Position numbers and translations under genes: made by a program. From Planctomycetota bacterium (lineage in GTDB: Bacteria; Planctomycetota; Phycisphaerae; Phycisphaerales; UBA1924): DNA of 64,000 bases. Location of the stretch: assembly GCA_003696675.1 (NCBI GenBank), contig RFGH01000057.1, forward strand, positions 1 to 64,000, in the 5' to 3' direction. The first letter of the stretch is position 1. Every line of letters starts with the position of its first letter. Under the pieces are notes generated by a model. It was given only the letters and a program-made list of their open reading frames with translations, was not told where the DNA came from and ran no database searches. Positions 55,570-64,000 of the stretch are shown here, in pieces.

Positions 55570-56880
55570 GTGTTGGTGCCCCATCCCGAAGATCTCGCCT
55601 GGGTACGCAAGTTCAGGAAACGCCTTGCGAGCGAGATCCCTACCGTGTGCCGCTTTGTTCAAGAGGAGCTGGGGCGGGGATCATTCGAGACCTTGACAGC
55701 CGATATCGTGCCGCTGCTATCGGCCTGCGTTTGGACCGAGCGGCATGCCCGCCGGCTCCTTCGTGCCCGCTCGGTGCCGGGAAAATCAATCTGGCAACTG
55801 GGTCAGCGCCATCGCGTCATCCGGGTACCTCTGGGACATGTCGGCATCATCGCGACATGGAACTATCCAGTCCAACTCCTTGGTATCCAGCTGATGCACG
55901 CGATCGCCGCGGGCAACCGCGTCACTGTCAAGCCGAGTGAGCGAACCCCCCGGACCCAGGGGTTTCTACTTCAGGTGGCGCGGGATGCGGGTCTCCCAGA
56001 ATCGAGACTGAACTGGACCCGGTCAGATAGAGATGCAGGCGAAGCAATGCTCCGTGACTTGCGGTTCGACCATGTTGTCTTCACGGGTTCGACCAAGACA
56101 GGCCGACAAATCGCGGAATGTCTCGCCAAGTCCTTGACACCAAGTACATTAGAACTATCGGGGTGCGACAGCGCCATCGTCATGGACGAGGCTGATCTCC
56201 GCTTGGCGGCCCGTTCGATCGGCTTCGCTGTAATGCTGAACGCTGGCCAGACATGCATGGCCCCGCGCCGGGTGCTTCTCCCTGCACACCGTGCTGAACC
56301 TTTCGTAGCCGAGCTTTGCAAGTTCTTGTCAAATAGCCGCTTGAGCACATCGATCGACACCCCCGCTGCGACCGCTGCGGCACGAGCAGTTCTTGCGGCC
56401 GAGAAAGAAGGTGCGACGCGGCGGTTCGGGGATGCAGGTGCAGGCCAGTGGCCTGTGGTCGTTTCTGACTGCACGCCAACATGCGATTTGGTCCGACAGG
56501 AGCACTTTGCTCCTGTTCTGGCTATTGTGCCCACGGACTCGGATGAAGAGTCCTTCCAGATCCACGCGCAGATTTCGCAGCGGTTGGCGACAAGTGTGTT
56601 CGTCGGAACTCGGGGGGATGAGTCAGCGATCGCGGCACGGCTGGGTTCGACGGTCGTCACATTCAATGATTGTGTGATCCCGACAGGACACCCCGGTGTC
56701 TCCATCGGGGGCATCGGGGCCAGCGGTTGGGGCTTGTCGCGGGGCGCAGTCGGCCTGTTGAGCATGACCCGCCCGGTGTTTGTTGCTCGCACATCCGCAC
56801 GGATACGCACACCACTTGATCCACCGACGAAAAAGGTGGCGGCCAAAGCGGAGTCTTTTGTCCGCTGGTGGTATAGTTGA
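55570..56880 (+). CDS. Aldehyde dehydrogenase, carotenoid-aldehyde type (CrtNc-like)
   Basis: A 436-residue NAD(P)-dependent aldehyde dehydrogenase. The N-terminal NAD fold (WNYPVQLLGIQLMHAIAAGN; KPSERTPRT; FTGSTKTGR), catalytic Glu in LELSGCDS and nucleophilic Cys in NAGQTCMAPRRV are present. The C-terminal helix is hydrophobic, as in the membrane-associated family that includes fatty-aldehyde dehydrogenase and staphyloxanthin AldH. I place the start at GTG 55570, with GAGGAGG seven bases upstream. It probably oxidises a carotenoid terminal aldehyde to the acid and faces the CrtI-type gene across a 115-base gap. Confidence 0.9.
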   Translation: MLVPHPEDLAWVRKFRKRLASEIPTVCRFVQEELGRGSFETLTADIVPLLSACVWTERHARRLLRARSVPGKSIWQLGQRHRVIRVPLGHVGIIATWNYPVQLLGIQLMHAIAAGNRVTVKPSERTPRTQGFLLQVARDAGLPESRLNWTRSDRDAGEAMLRDLRFDHVVFTGSTKTGRQIAECLAKSLTPSTLELSGCDSAIVMDEADLRLAARSIGFAVMLNAGQTCMAPRRVLLPAHRAEPFVAELCKFLSNSRLSTSIDTPAATAAARAVLAAEKEGATRRFGDAGAGQWPVVVSDCTPTCDLVRQEHFAPVLAIVPTDSDEESFQIHAQISQRLATSVFVGTRGDESAIAARLGSTVVTFNDCVIPTGHPGVSIGGIGASGWGLSRGAVGLLSMTRPVFVARTSARIRTPLDPPTKKVAAKAESFVRWWYS

Positions 56881-56989
56881 ACGTACGCCGGACTGCGAAG
56901 TCGATTGCGAATTTCTGAGCTTTCGGCGAGTCTATCAGAACCCGGACCGCGAAGTCCGTGTTGCTCTTTAGTGATCGGGTAGGTGAAAC

Positions 56990-58585
56990 ATGCATGTAGT
57001 CGTAATCGGCGGTGGTTTGGCGGGACTGGCTTCGGCGGTCGAACTGCGAAACCGTGGCGCCGATGTCACGCTGATCGAAGCGAACACGCACCTTGGCGGC
57101 AAGATGAATGTGCTGTCGGAAGCCGGGTTTACTTTCGACATGGGGCCGACCATTCTGACGCTACCGGAAGTGCTGTGCGGGATCATCCGTCGCTCGGGGC
57201 GGCGCGTGGAAGACCTGATCGATCTGGTCCGTCTTGATCCTCAATGGAGGTGCCACTATGAGGATGGGACAGTCTTGGATCTCAAGGACGGCGTCGACGA
57301 GATGGCCACCTACCTTGACGAGGTGTTCCAGGGATCGGGCGCGGGCGCCGAGTTTCGTTCGTTTCTGGCCTACGCCAGACGGATGAACCGTCTCAGCCGT
57401 TCTGTATTCTTCTACCGCGATCTTGGCAATGTCATGGATGTGATCCGCGCCTCGCCAAAGAGCGACCCCGCAGTGATGTGGGACGCCATGGCGATGCGGC
57501 TCCACTCCACAGTTGCCGCTACGGTCGCCAAGCACATCCACGATCCCCGTGTTCGCCAGCTCGTCGAGCACTTCCTTCAGTATGTCGGTTCCAGCCCGTT
57601 CCTTGCCCCTGCAATCCTGACCATGATCGCCAGTGTTCAGCTCGATCAGGGCTGCTGGTACGCCATGGGGGGGACCCGCATGGTGGCTCGAGCCCTCGAA
57701 CGACTCGCGAGAGAATCGGGTGTCGACTGCAGAACCGGTGTGCGTGTGAGCTCCATCCTGCACACAAATGGGCGAGCGACCGGCGTACGGCTTGAAAGCG
57801 GCGAGGAGATCTGCGCTGACGCCGTAGTGTCGAACTGTGATGTGCAACGGACCCTTACCAATCTGATCGATACCCCCGCAGCACACCACGAGCGTCGTTC
57901 AATCGCGAGAAAGTACACACCCGCTTGTTCCGGAGTGGTCCTGTATCTGGGACTGAATCGTCAATACGATCACCTCGCCCATCACAACTTCATCTTCAGT
58001 CAGGATTCTCACGAGGAGTTCGACGATATTTACAAAAGGGGGATCCCCGCACGCGATCCTACGCTGTACATTGCCGCTCCGAGCCGCACCGACCCGGATC
58101 AGGCCCCTTCCGGGTGCGAAGCCCTTTACATCTTGGTGCACACACCCTACATCCGGGAGGGATCGATCCAGTCGCGACAAGACGAGTTCATTCGGGCCTA
58201 CCGCCCGGTCATCATGGAAAAGTTGTCTCGGTTCGGGATGGCGGATATTCAAGACCACATTGTGGTCGAAAGGTCCCTCCTGCCACGCGGGATCGAAAGG
58301 ATGTACAACGCAGAAGGCGGCGCGATCTATGGGCTCACCAGCCACGGCAGGCTGCACGGCGGATTCAAGCCAAGAAACACTTCGCAGGCTCTTGAACGCC
58401 TGTATTTGGCCGGCGGCAGTGTGAATCCGGGACCCGGCGTACCGATGGTGCTCATGAGCGGTGTCACTGCCGCGGATGCAGTGGCCCGTGATCTGGGGTT
58501 AGAGCGGCCGAATCTCCAAGCTACAAGTGCCCCGCCCGGCACTGGTGAGTTCCGGTTCGTCGAAGAAACCGCTGCCGTCGGATGA
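56990..58585 (+). CDS. CrtI-family oxidase/desaturase (CrtP/CrtN-like)
   Basis: A 531-residue amine-oxidase-fold protein. The N-terminal motif is VIGGGLAGLASAVELRNRG and the substrate-domain block is FDMGPTILTLPEVL. The C-terminal FAD segment is LYLAGGSVNPGPGVPMVLMSG. It is a second CrtI homologue, the pattern of C30 pathways where one enzyme desaturates and another oxidises the terminal methyl to the aldehyde. AGGTGA precedes the ATG. Its stop overlaps the acyltransferase start (ATGA). Whether it is desaturase or oxidase is not decidable here. Confidence 0.88.
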   Translation: MHVVVIGGGLAGLASAVELRNRGADVTLIEANTHLGGKMNVLSEAGFTFDMGPTILTLPEVLCGIIRRSGRRVEDLIDLVRLDPQWRCHYEDGTVLDLKDGVDEMATYLDEVFQGSGAGAEFRSFLAYARRMNRLSRSVFFYRDLGNVMDVIRASPKSDPAVMWDAMAMRLHSTVAATVAKHIHDPRVRQLVEHFLQYVGSSPFLAPAILTMIASVQLDQGCWYAMGGTRMVARALERLARESGVDCRTGVRVSSILHTNGRATGVRLESGEEICADAVVSNCDVQRTLTNLIDTPAAHHERRSIARKYTPACSGVVLYLGLNRQYDHLAHHNFIFSQDSHEEFDDIYKRGIPARDPTLYIAAPSRTDPDQAPSGCEALYILVHTPYIREGSIQSRQDEFIRAYRPVIMEKLSRFGMADIQDHIVVERSLLPRGIERMYNAEGGAIYGLTSHGRLHGGFKPRNTSQALERLYLAGGSVNPGPGVPMVLMSGVTAADAVARDLGLERPNLQATSAPPGTGEFRFVEETAAVG

Positions 58586-59367
58586 GTGGATGTCTCGCGC
58601 CAGCCCGGCCTTCGACGCGTTTCCGCCAAATGTTTGGCTGGTACACCACGCGACTCATCAAAAAACGCTTCAACGCGCTTCGAGTAGAGCGCAAGTCCAT
58701 CGAGATCCTCAACAGCCTCAGAGATGACAAGGGCCCGATCCTCCTCGCGATGAACCACGCGTCCTGGTGGGATCCACTCATCGGGCTCGTGCTCTGCGAG
58801 CGATTTCTTCCATATCACACTGGGTCTGCTCCGATGGACATGGAGCAGTGGAAGACATTTCGCTTCATGCGCAGGCTGGGCCTGTTTGGACTCGATCCGG
58901 GCCACCCTGATGCACTCCGTGAGATGGTCGATCATGTGAGTGGCCTCGTCGAGGCTAGGCCTCGCACGGTCTTTGTCATCACTCCGCAAGGGGCATTTAC
59001 GGATGTCCGAACCCCGATCCGAGTACGCCCTGGCCTTGCAACACTGGCAACCCGTTTGCCGCACGCGAAGTTATACTCCGTCGCCTGCGAGTACGCATTC
59101 TGGACGGATCAGCGGCCCGAGGTGTTTCTGCGTGTAACACAGGTACAGCGTCCGGTGGTATCGACCATCCCAGGCTGGCAAAGGGCGATCAAAAGAGGCA
59201 TGCAGCAAAACCAAGATGAGCTTGGGGGACTGGTCGTGAAGAGAGATCCAGATGCGTTTGACCTTCTCGTCGCCTGCAGTGGATCCAGAGTCAATCCAGC
59301 GTACGACCTAATGGCCAAGATCAGAGGTCGATCAACCGTAGTCCGATCAAGGGAACATACCGCTTGA
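58582..59367 (+). CDS. PlsC-like acyltransferase (carotenoid-glycoside acyltransferase candidate)
   Basis: A 261-residue acyltransferase with HX4D motif NHASWWDP and the second motif ITPQGAFTD (about 140-150). It has no signal peptide. In staphyloxanthin-like pathways an acyltransferase (CrtO) esterifies the sugar of the carotenoid glycoside, and a similar role is suggested by the gene order here. It could instead be a lysophospholipid acyltransferase. It overlaps both the upstream CrtI-type gene (ATGA) and the downstream fusion gene (TTGA). Confidence 0.82.
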   Translation: MSGCLAPARPSTRFRQMFGWYTTRLIKKRFNALRVERKSIEILNSLRDDKGPILLAMNHASWWDPLIGLVLCERFLPYHTGSAPMDMEQWKTFRFMRRLGLFGLDPGHPDALREMVDHVSGLVEARPRTVFVITPQGAFTDVRTPIRVRPGLATLATRLPHAKLYSVACEYAFWTDQRPEVFLRVTQVQRPVVSTIPGWQRAIKRGMQQNQDELGGLVVKRDPDAFDLLVACSGSRVNPAYDLMAKIRGRSTVVRSREHTA

Positions 59368-61040
59368 CTCCTCTTGCCCTGTTGATGGTGTTCGCACTTT
59401 TGATCGCCTGCGGTGCGCTTGCGATGACGGCCTGGAATCTTCGGGTCTACAGAGCACCCCGGTCTGATGGTGCGGTCGACGGTGAACTGGTTTCCGTCTG
59501 CATCCCAGCGAGGAACGAAGAGCACAACATCGAGGCATGCCTCCGCTCCGTGCTGCGATCGGTGCATCCCATCGAAGTGCTTGTTTACGACGACGAAAGC
59601 ACGGACGCAACCCCGGTCATCTTGGCGCGGCTCATACAGGAAGATACGCGGATCCGACAAGTTCCCACAGTTCCCTTGCCGGAGGGGTGGTCCGGCAAGC
59701 AGCACGCGTGCGATCGAATGGGCCGCGCGGCCGCCGGGAAGTGGGTGCTTTTCATCGATGCCGATGTCCGGTTCGAGCCAGATGCAGTGGCCTGCGCTGT
59801 GGACTTCGCCCGCGTGAGCGGTTGTTCATTGGTGTCTACCTTTCCGAGGCAGATATGCGGCACCTTCGGTGAGCTGCTCCAGGTTCCGATGATATTCTTC
59901 ATCCTCTTTAGCTATCTGCCCTTCGGGCGGATGCGCAGAACTACGCAGCCATCTGCGAGCGCGGCATGCGGGCAGTTCATCCTCGCCGATCGAGAGGCCT
60001 ATCTGAATATCGGTGGCCACGCGGCATTCAAGGACTCCATGCACGATGGTGTTCGCATGCCACGAGCTTTCCGCAAGAAGGGGTACCGCACCGATCTCTT
60101 CGATGGCACCCGCCTTGTTTCTGTCAGGATGTACCAAGGCTTCGCCCAGTCCTGGAGAGGATTCGCGAAGAACGCGTACGAGGGGCTCGGATCGGTTTCT
60201 CTCTTAGTGTTCCTGACAGTCATGCATGCCGTTGGCCATGCGAGCGCGTGGGTCGTTATGCCGATCGCCTTCGCCGCCGGTGACCCACTCGCAGGAACGC
60301 TTGGGCTCGTGTCAATGGGCGCCAATGTCACGCAACGAGCAGCACTATGCAAACGGTTTGAACACCCGCTCTGGCTGGCGTTACTCCATCCGGTCTCCGT
60401 GCTGCTCATGACGGCGGTCCAGTGGGACAGCCTCCGAATCCATCTCCGCCGGGGCCGCACATGGAGGGGACGATCGCTCGGGCAGAGCGGTTCGGAGCGT
60501 GTTGTGCTAGTCGATGAGCTGGATCGCGAACTTGGCACAGCTGAGAAGATTCAAGCACATCGGAACGGGGGCTGCCTCCACCGCGCATTCAGCGTTTTCC
60601 TCTTCGACGGACAGGGCCGACTGCTGCTGCAGCGTCGAGCAGCCGGGAAATATCACTTCGGCGGGCTGTGGACAAATACCTGCTGCAGCCATCCCCGTCC
60701 CGGTGAGTTGCCAATGAATGCGGCTCGACGCCGACTCGGAGAAGAGATGGGCATCGATGTGGAGCTCCACCCCGCGGGCACCTTCGTGTATGAAGCCCAC
60801 GACCCTAGCTCGGGATTGACAGAGCGAGAGCTCGACCATGTTCTTGTCGGTCGCTTCGACGGCTCCCCAAGCCCAAACCCCGACGAGGTTTGTGACTGGC
60901 GTTGGATCTCGTTTGATGATCTGGACGCCGAACTCCGGGCGGTGCCCGATGAGTTCACTCCCTGGTTTCGACCCGCATGGGAGAAGGCCCGCCCGATGCT
61001 CGATGCAGCGGGACTGTTCAGCCCAGTGCCCGCCCGATGA
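59364..61040 (+). CDS. Glycosyltransferase family 2 fused to type I isopentenyl-diphosphate isomerase
   Basis: A 558-residue fusion. Residues 1-375 form a GT2 enzyme: N-terminal membrane helix, VCIPARNEEHNIEACLRSV, Asp76-Asp77 (YDDESTDAT), DxD at 132-134 (LFIDADV) and C-terminal helices. It resembles CrtQ-type carotenoid glycosyltransferases. Residues 378-558 form a complete type I IDI with Nudix fold. These show LHRAFSV near 405, catalytic Cys441 in WTNTCCSHPRPGE, Glu487/Glu489 in TERELDHV and Trp534 (FTPWF). The TTG start overlaps the acyltransferase stop and has AGGGA upstream. No stop or frame break separates the domains. IDI would supply DMAPP from IPP at the pigment pathway. Confidence 0.9.
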   Translation: MTPLALLMVFALLIACGALAMTAWNLRVYRAPRSDGAVDGELVSVCIPARNEEHNIEACLRSVLRSVHPIEVLVYDDESTDATPVILARLIQEDTRIRQVPTVPLPEGWSGKQHACDRMGRAAAGKWVLFIDADVRFEPDAVACAVDFARVSGCSLVSTFPRQICGTFGELLQVPMIFFILFSYLPFGRMRRTTQPSASAACGQFILADREAYLNIGGHAAFKDSMHDGVRMPRAFRKKGYRTDLFDGTRLVSVRMYQGFAQSWRGFAKNAYEGLGSVSLLVFLTVMHAVGHASAWVVMPIAFAAGDPLAGTLGLVSMGANVTQRAALCKRFEHPLWLALLHPVSVLLMTAVQWDSLRIHLRRGRTWRGRSLGQSGSERVVLVDELDRELGTAEKIQAHRNGGCLHRAFSVFLFDGQGRLLLQRRAAGKYHFGGLWTNTCCSHPRPGELPMNAARRRLGEEMGIDVELHPAGTFVYEAHDPSSGLTERELDHVLVGRFDGSPSPNPDEVCDWRWISFDDLDAELRAVPDEFTPWFRPAWEKARPMLDAAGLFSPVPAR

Positions 61041-61461
61041 GCCCGGCGTGCTTGCCAACCGACAGATCACCCACGACCCGATCCCTGACGGTCCCGTCCG
61101 TATCGATCAGGAAAGTGGCTCGCCGTGTAAAGAGACCGAAAGGTCCGGAGACGCCATAGGCTCTGATCACCGATTTGTCGGTATCCGCCAATAACGCGAA
61201 AGGCAGATTGTGCTTGTCCGCAAACCTGGAGTGTGATGCGACGGATTGGGGGCTGATCGCGACGACCCTATAGCCGGAGGCCCTGAGCCGGTCATGCTGA
61301 TCGCGGACCATGCAGGCCTGGGCGGTGCAGAGCGGTGTGAAATCCGCGGGGTAGAAATAGACCACCACCGGACCTTCCGCGAGCAATTCGGACAGCCGGA
61401 CAGTCCGGCCATCATGCGATGGGAGTGTGAAATCGGGCGCTTGGTCTCCCACACCAATCAT
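61018..61461 (-). CDS. Peroxiredoxin, Bcp/PrxQ type
   Basis: A 147-residue thiol peroxidase. Peroxidatic Cys45 and resolving Cys50 lie in FTPLCTAQAC (five residues apart, PrxQ helix-alpha2 type). Nucleus of the fold VVVYFYPAD and the C-terminal LIDTDGTV are standard. The peroxidatic motif is PADFTPLC instead of the usual PKDNTPGC. Its 3' end overlaps the convergent fusion gene by 23 bases. Its ATG overlaps the upstream lipoprotein stop (ATGA). It reduces H2O2 or lipid peroxides. Confidence 0.92.
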   Translation of the reverse strand: MIGVGDQAPDFTLPSHDGRTVRLSELLAEGPVVVYFYPADFTPLCTAQACMVRDQHDRLRASGYRVVAISPQSVASHSRFADKHNLPFALLADTDKSVIRAYGVSGPFGLFTRRATFLIDTDGTVRDRVVGDLSVGKHAGLIGRALG

Positions 61462-62198
61462 GGCCGAACCTCCGAGAGGACACTGACGAGGTCTTTGCGC
61501 CGGATCGGAATGCCGAAGACGGCAACTCGATCACGGGCGGTCTCGGCGACCAAGCCCTCGTCGCGGTCGACCCAGGCCGTCTGCCTGAGGCTGATCGTGG
61601 CCGCACCCACTTTCAGCTGCATCTCCCATCGGAACACAAAGGCATCGTAGAGGCCTGATGGTGTGGCGATCCTTTGGGATCCGAGCCCTTCGATCCGCAC
61701 CGTGCCGGTGCCCGATTCCCCACGGATCCCACGCCCATCGCTGCGAACGAGAAAACTTTCTTCGATTCGCTCCCCGGCGTTGAGCTGCGCGGGCAGGTAG
61801 ATGGCCCCGGGCGTGAACTCGTTCGTGATGCCACCGGACTCGACCCTCGTTGTGCGGAGCTGGCCGCCCTCCTCGTCCAGCAGAACGATCCGGATCGGCT
61901 CATCCGAGCCTTCCGCACGTGTGACTATCTCCACACCAGAACCGACACGCTCCGCCGTCCGCACGACCCTGGTCCGGCCGCCTGCGTCGGTCTGCTCGAA
62001 GATCCGATCTCTTTGATCTTCGGCACGCAGCCAGTCAGAACGGATCGATCCCCGCGGCTCCAGCGGGCCGACCCGGAGGCCGTTCTCGTCGGCCGTCAGG
62101 CCCTCGGGGGTGGCGTAGCTCGTGACAACCGATGCCCGGCAGCCGCCGATGACGAACGGGAGCAGGAACCAGGTTCCAATGAGTCTGGCGAGTCGCAT
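61458..62198 (-). CDS. Hypothetical lipoprotein
   Basis: A 246-residue lipoprotein with lipobox VIGGC (Cys20). Body beta-rich with repeated charged strands and no motif I recognise. The later part (TAWVDRDEGLVAETARDR; FGIPIRRKDL) resembles the LolA/LppX-like fold pattern only weakly. I place the start at ATG 62198, because an upstream ATG (62222) would give an acidic signal-peptide N-terminus. Co-translated with the peroxiredoxin gene (ATGA). Confidence 0.72.
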   Translation of the reverse strand: MRLARLIGTWFLLPFVIGGCRASVVTSYATPEGLTADENGLRVGPLEPRGSIRSDWLRAEDQRDRIFEQTDAGGRTRVVRTAERVGSGVEIVTRAEGSDEPIRIVLLDEEGGQLRTTRVESGGITNEFTPGAIYLPAQLNAGERIEESFLVRSDGRGIRGESGTGTVRIEGLGSQRIATPSGLYDAFVFRWEMQLKVGAATISLRQTAWVDRDEGLVAETARDRVAVFGIPIRRKDLVSVLSEVRP

Positions 62199-62287
62199 TT
62201 CCGCTGACGCTTCGCGGGCCATGCCGGCCCGGACTCACGATCCAAAAGCGAAAGCCGCGTCCAGGCTAGGACGCGGCCTCTTGAAAA

Positions 62288-62360
62288 TGGGTCGACCCGG
62301 ACTTGAACCGGGGACACCGGCATTTTCAATGCCGTGCTCTACCAACTGAGCTATCGACCC
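62288..62360 (-). tRNA. tRNA-Phe (GAA)
   Basis: A 73-base cloverleaf on the minus strand: acceptor GGGTCGA/TCGACCC, D stem GCTC/GAGC with loop AGTTGGTA, anticodon stem CGGCA/TGCCG with loop TTGAAAA (anticodon GAA), T arm CCCGG/CCGGG, discriminator A; CCA not encoded. It stands alone between two protein genes. Confidence 0.92.
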
Positions 62361-62486
62361 GTCGGCCGGGCATGCCCGGCGGGAGAGCATCTTTATCGTC
62401 ACCCCGCCCCCGGTCAACCATTCATCCTCCGGTTCCGTCCGCTTTCATGACGCAACCGGGCCCGTCCATCCGGCTACCATCGGGGT

Positions 62487-63371
62487 ATGACCGACACCGC
62501 CGTGCTCGAAAAGCCCGAGAACGCCTCCCCCACGCAGACTCCCCTGCTGGTGGTCGAAGATCTGAAGACCTACTTCCCCATCCGCTCGGGGCTGCTTCAG
62601 CGGGTGACCGACCACTTCAAGGCGGTCGACGGGGTTTCCTTCAAGGTCGATCGCGGCGAAACACTCGGGCTCGTCGGGGAGTCGGGGTGCGGAAAGACCA
62701 CGGTCGGCCGGACACTGCTCCGGCTCATCCCGGCCACCGGGGGGCGGGTGATCTTCAACGGGCATGATGTGTTCCGCGCGTCCGGGTCCGAACTGCAGAA
62801 GCTCCGCCGGGATATGCAGATTGTCTTCCAGGATCCGGCCGGTTCGCTGAACCCGCGGATGCGCATCGCCGCGATCGTCGGCGAACCACTGGTCATTCAC
62901 GGAATGGTCAAGGACAAAGACGAGCTCCGCGAACGGGTCGAGAACCTGTTGGTTCGCTGCGGCATGCCAAAGGCCGCCGCCGACCGCTATCCGCACGAGT
63001 TTTCAGGTGGGCAGCGGCAGCGCATCGGAATTGCCCGTGCGCTCGCACTGGAACCGAAGTTTATTGTTTGCGACGAGCCCACCAGCGCGCTCGATGTGTC
63101 CATTCAGGCCCAGATCATCAACCTCCTGATGGATCTGCAGAGCGAGTTCGGACTGTCGTACCTGTTCATTTCGCACGACATGGCGGTCATCCAGCATGTC
63201 TGCAAGCGTATCGCGGTGATGTACAAGGGCAAAATCGTCGAGGAGGGTAGCCGCGAAGAGATCATTAACAATCCGCAGCACAGGTACACCCAGTCGCTTC
63301 TCAGCGCTGTTCCCGAGCCAAATCCCCGCCAGCAGAAGGCGAGGATCGTCTTCGAGGGCGGGGCGATGTGA
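62487..63371 (+). CDS. Oligopeptide/dipeptide ABC transporter ATP-binding protein (OppF/DppF type)
   Basis: A 294-residue ATPase. Walker A GESGCGKTT, Q-loop VFQDPAGSLNPRM, signature FSGGQRQRIGIARAL, Walker B FIVCDEPTSALD and the H-loop LFISHD are all intact. The C-terminal oligopeptide-type segment QHRYTQSLLSAVPEPNP places it with OppF/DppF. It needs a permease pair, a partner ATPase and a binding protein, none of which is in the window. They may lie to the right or elsewhere. It is not the missing ATPase of the sugar system, as that is a MalK/MsmK type. Confidence 0.92.
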   Translation: MTDTAVLEKPENASPTQTPLLVVEDLKTYFPIRSGLLQRVTDHFKAVDGVSFKVDRGETLGLVGESGCGKTTVGRTLLRLIPATGGRVIFNGHDVFRASGSELQKLRRDMQIVFQDPAGSLNPRMRIAAIVGEPLVIHGMVKDKDELRERVENLLVRCGMPKAAADRYPHEFSGGQRQRIGIARALALEPKFIVCDEPTSALDVSIQAQIINLLMDLQSEFGLSYLFISHDMAVIQHVCKRIAVMYKGKIVEEGSREEIINNPQHRYTQSLLSAVPEPNPRQQKARIVFEGGAM

Positions 63372-63384
63372 TCGGGCGGTGCAC

Positions 63385-64000
63385 TCAGCTCCGGCGACGC
63401 TGTTCGAGCCGGACAAGGAAGTGCGCCATAATCCGCTCGTAGAGCGCATCTCCTAAAATCCGGTCTTCAACACCCGCATCGATGTTTGGATTGTCGTTGA
63501 TCTCGATGACCCTCGGCTTGCCGTCGATGACCTTGATGTCCACGCCGTAGAGTCCGTCGCCGATCTGCTTGGCCGCCCGTACGCCAACCTTCACCACCGC
63601 GGCCGGGACCTGGCTGACTGGCACGGTCTCAAAGCCGCCGCTGGAGACGCGCGATCCTTGGCGATTGACGATCTGCCAATGCTTGCGAGCCATGAAATAC
63701 TTGGACGCGTACAGGGGCTGCCCCCCGAGCACGCCGATCCGCCAGTCAAACTCGGTGGGAACAAACTCTTGGGCGATCAGCAGTTCTGAGGTGTCGAGCA
63801 ACTCATCGAGACGACGGTAAAACTCCTCCTCGGTATCGATTTTGATCACTCCGGCCGAAAATGAGCTGTCGGGCTGTTTGATGACCGCCGGGAACCCGAT
63901 GCGCTCCGCGACAAGTCCGGCCGTGTCCTCGCCGAAGATCACCGTCTTGGGCGTCGGAATCTTGTGCCGGATCATCATCTCGGCCTGATACACCTTGTTG
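63385..64000 (-). CDS. RimK-like ATP-grasp ligase, N-terminus cut by window edge
   Basis: At least 205 residues of an ATP-grasp enzyme, reading leftward from the window end. The ATP-grasp core is visible: PAVIKQPDSSFSAGVIKI, QEFVPTEFDWRIGVLGG, GLYGVDIKVIDGK and the metal-binding IEINDNPNID. Wording matches RimK/glutathione-synthase-like peptide ligases of planctomycetes. The frame continues beyond the edge (NKVYQAEMM), so a GTG near 63993 should not be taken as the start. Substrate (peptide, poly-glutamate or other) unknown. It is convergent with the ATPase gene at 62487. Confidence 0.9.
   Translation of the reverse strand, partial: NKVYQAEMMIRHKIPTPKTVIFGEDTAGLVAERIGFPAVIKQPDSSFSAGVIKIDTEEEFYRRLDELLDTSELLIAQEFVPTEFDWRIGVLGGQPLYASKYFMARKHWQIVNRQGSRVSSGGFETVPVSQVPAAVVKVGVRAAKQIGDGLYGVDIKVIDGKPRVIEINDNPNIDAGVEDRILGDALYERIMAHFLVRLEQRRRS

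Overview
The window is about 64 kb of high-GC DNA with dense coding and many ATGA-type start/stop overlaps. It looks like a chromosome segment of a Planctomycetota bacterium, most likely class Phycisphaerae and probably marine. Support comes from the CPADL...LNFFDI...GCP tails of the 'GC-type dockerin-anchored' proteins (ends near 16205, 23945 and 35597), prepilin-like proteins with the [13 protein letters not shown]-terminus, a PEP-CTERM-like tail, a laminarinase locus and a staphyloxanthin-like carotenoid cluster. This placement is inference; no 16S rRNA gene is present.

Layout. 1-2.2 kb: a prepilin-like gene cut by the window edge and two secreted or membrane proteins behind a promoter with a G12 spacer. 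2.2-9.9 kb (minus): a leucine/isovalerate-type acyl-CoA operon (carboxyltransferase, lipoprotein, HMG-CoA lyase, three crotonases, acyl-CoA dehydrogenase). 10-13.9 kb: fatty-acid desaturase, lipid-kinase-like protein, methionine aminopeptidase and trpA. 13.9-25.6 kb: a beta-glucan (laminarin-like) utilisation locus with GH1 beta-glucosidase, secreted binding protein, ABC permeases and solute-binding protein, LacI regulator, lipoprotein glycosidase and secreted GH16-CBM6 glucanase. The near-palindrome GTAACAGTTAC recurs in front of its transcription units. 25.8-29 kb: tRNA-Ile2, an OmpR-type two-component pair and an ethylene-receptor-like membrane sensor. 29.1-35.4 kb: two sets of small envelope/stress-type proteins around an EEP-domain protein. 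35.5-38.3 kb: a decayed IS3 element between two gene remnants. 38.3-41.8 kb: exonuclease III, an M24 peptidase, phosphoglycerate mutase and a ComB-like protein. 41.8-47.2 kb: a two-partner secretion pair. 47.4-52.9 kb: a small lipoprotein, an EF-hand protein, tRNA-Met, TatA, a divergent FolD, LigA and a CYTH protein. 52.9-61 kb: a carotenoid cluster. 61-64 kb: peroxiredoxin, lipoprotein, tRNA-Phe, an OppF/DppF-type ATPase and a RimK-like ATP-grasp protein cut by the window end.

How the parts fit. In the glucan locus, secreted GH16 would cut beta-1,3-glucan, the ABC system would import oligosaccharides, and GH1 would hydrolyse them in the cytoplasm. The LacI protein, encoded inside the main operon, probably represses several units through the shared palindrome. 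In the pigment cluster, a prenyl synthase, two CrtI-type enzymes and an aldehyde dehydrogenase would make a carboxylated carotenoid. A glycosyltransferase and an acyltransferase would then decorate it. The glycosyltransferase is fused to a complete type I isopentenyl-diphosphate isomerase.

Most notable observations: the LacI regulon with matched promoter-operator geometry, the glycosyltransferase-IDI fusion, a FolD with all three canonical active-site residues replaced, an ethylene-receptor-like Cu(I)-site protein, a candidate phase-variable promoter, and a crotonase trio with stepwise loss of catalytic glutamates.
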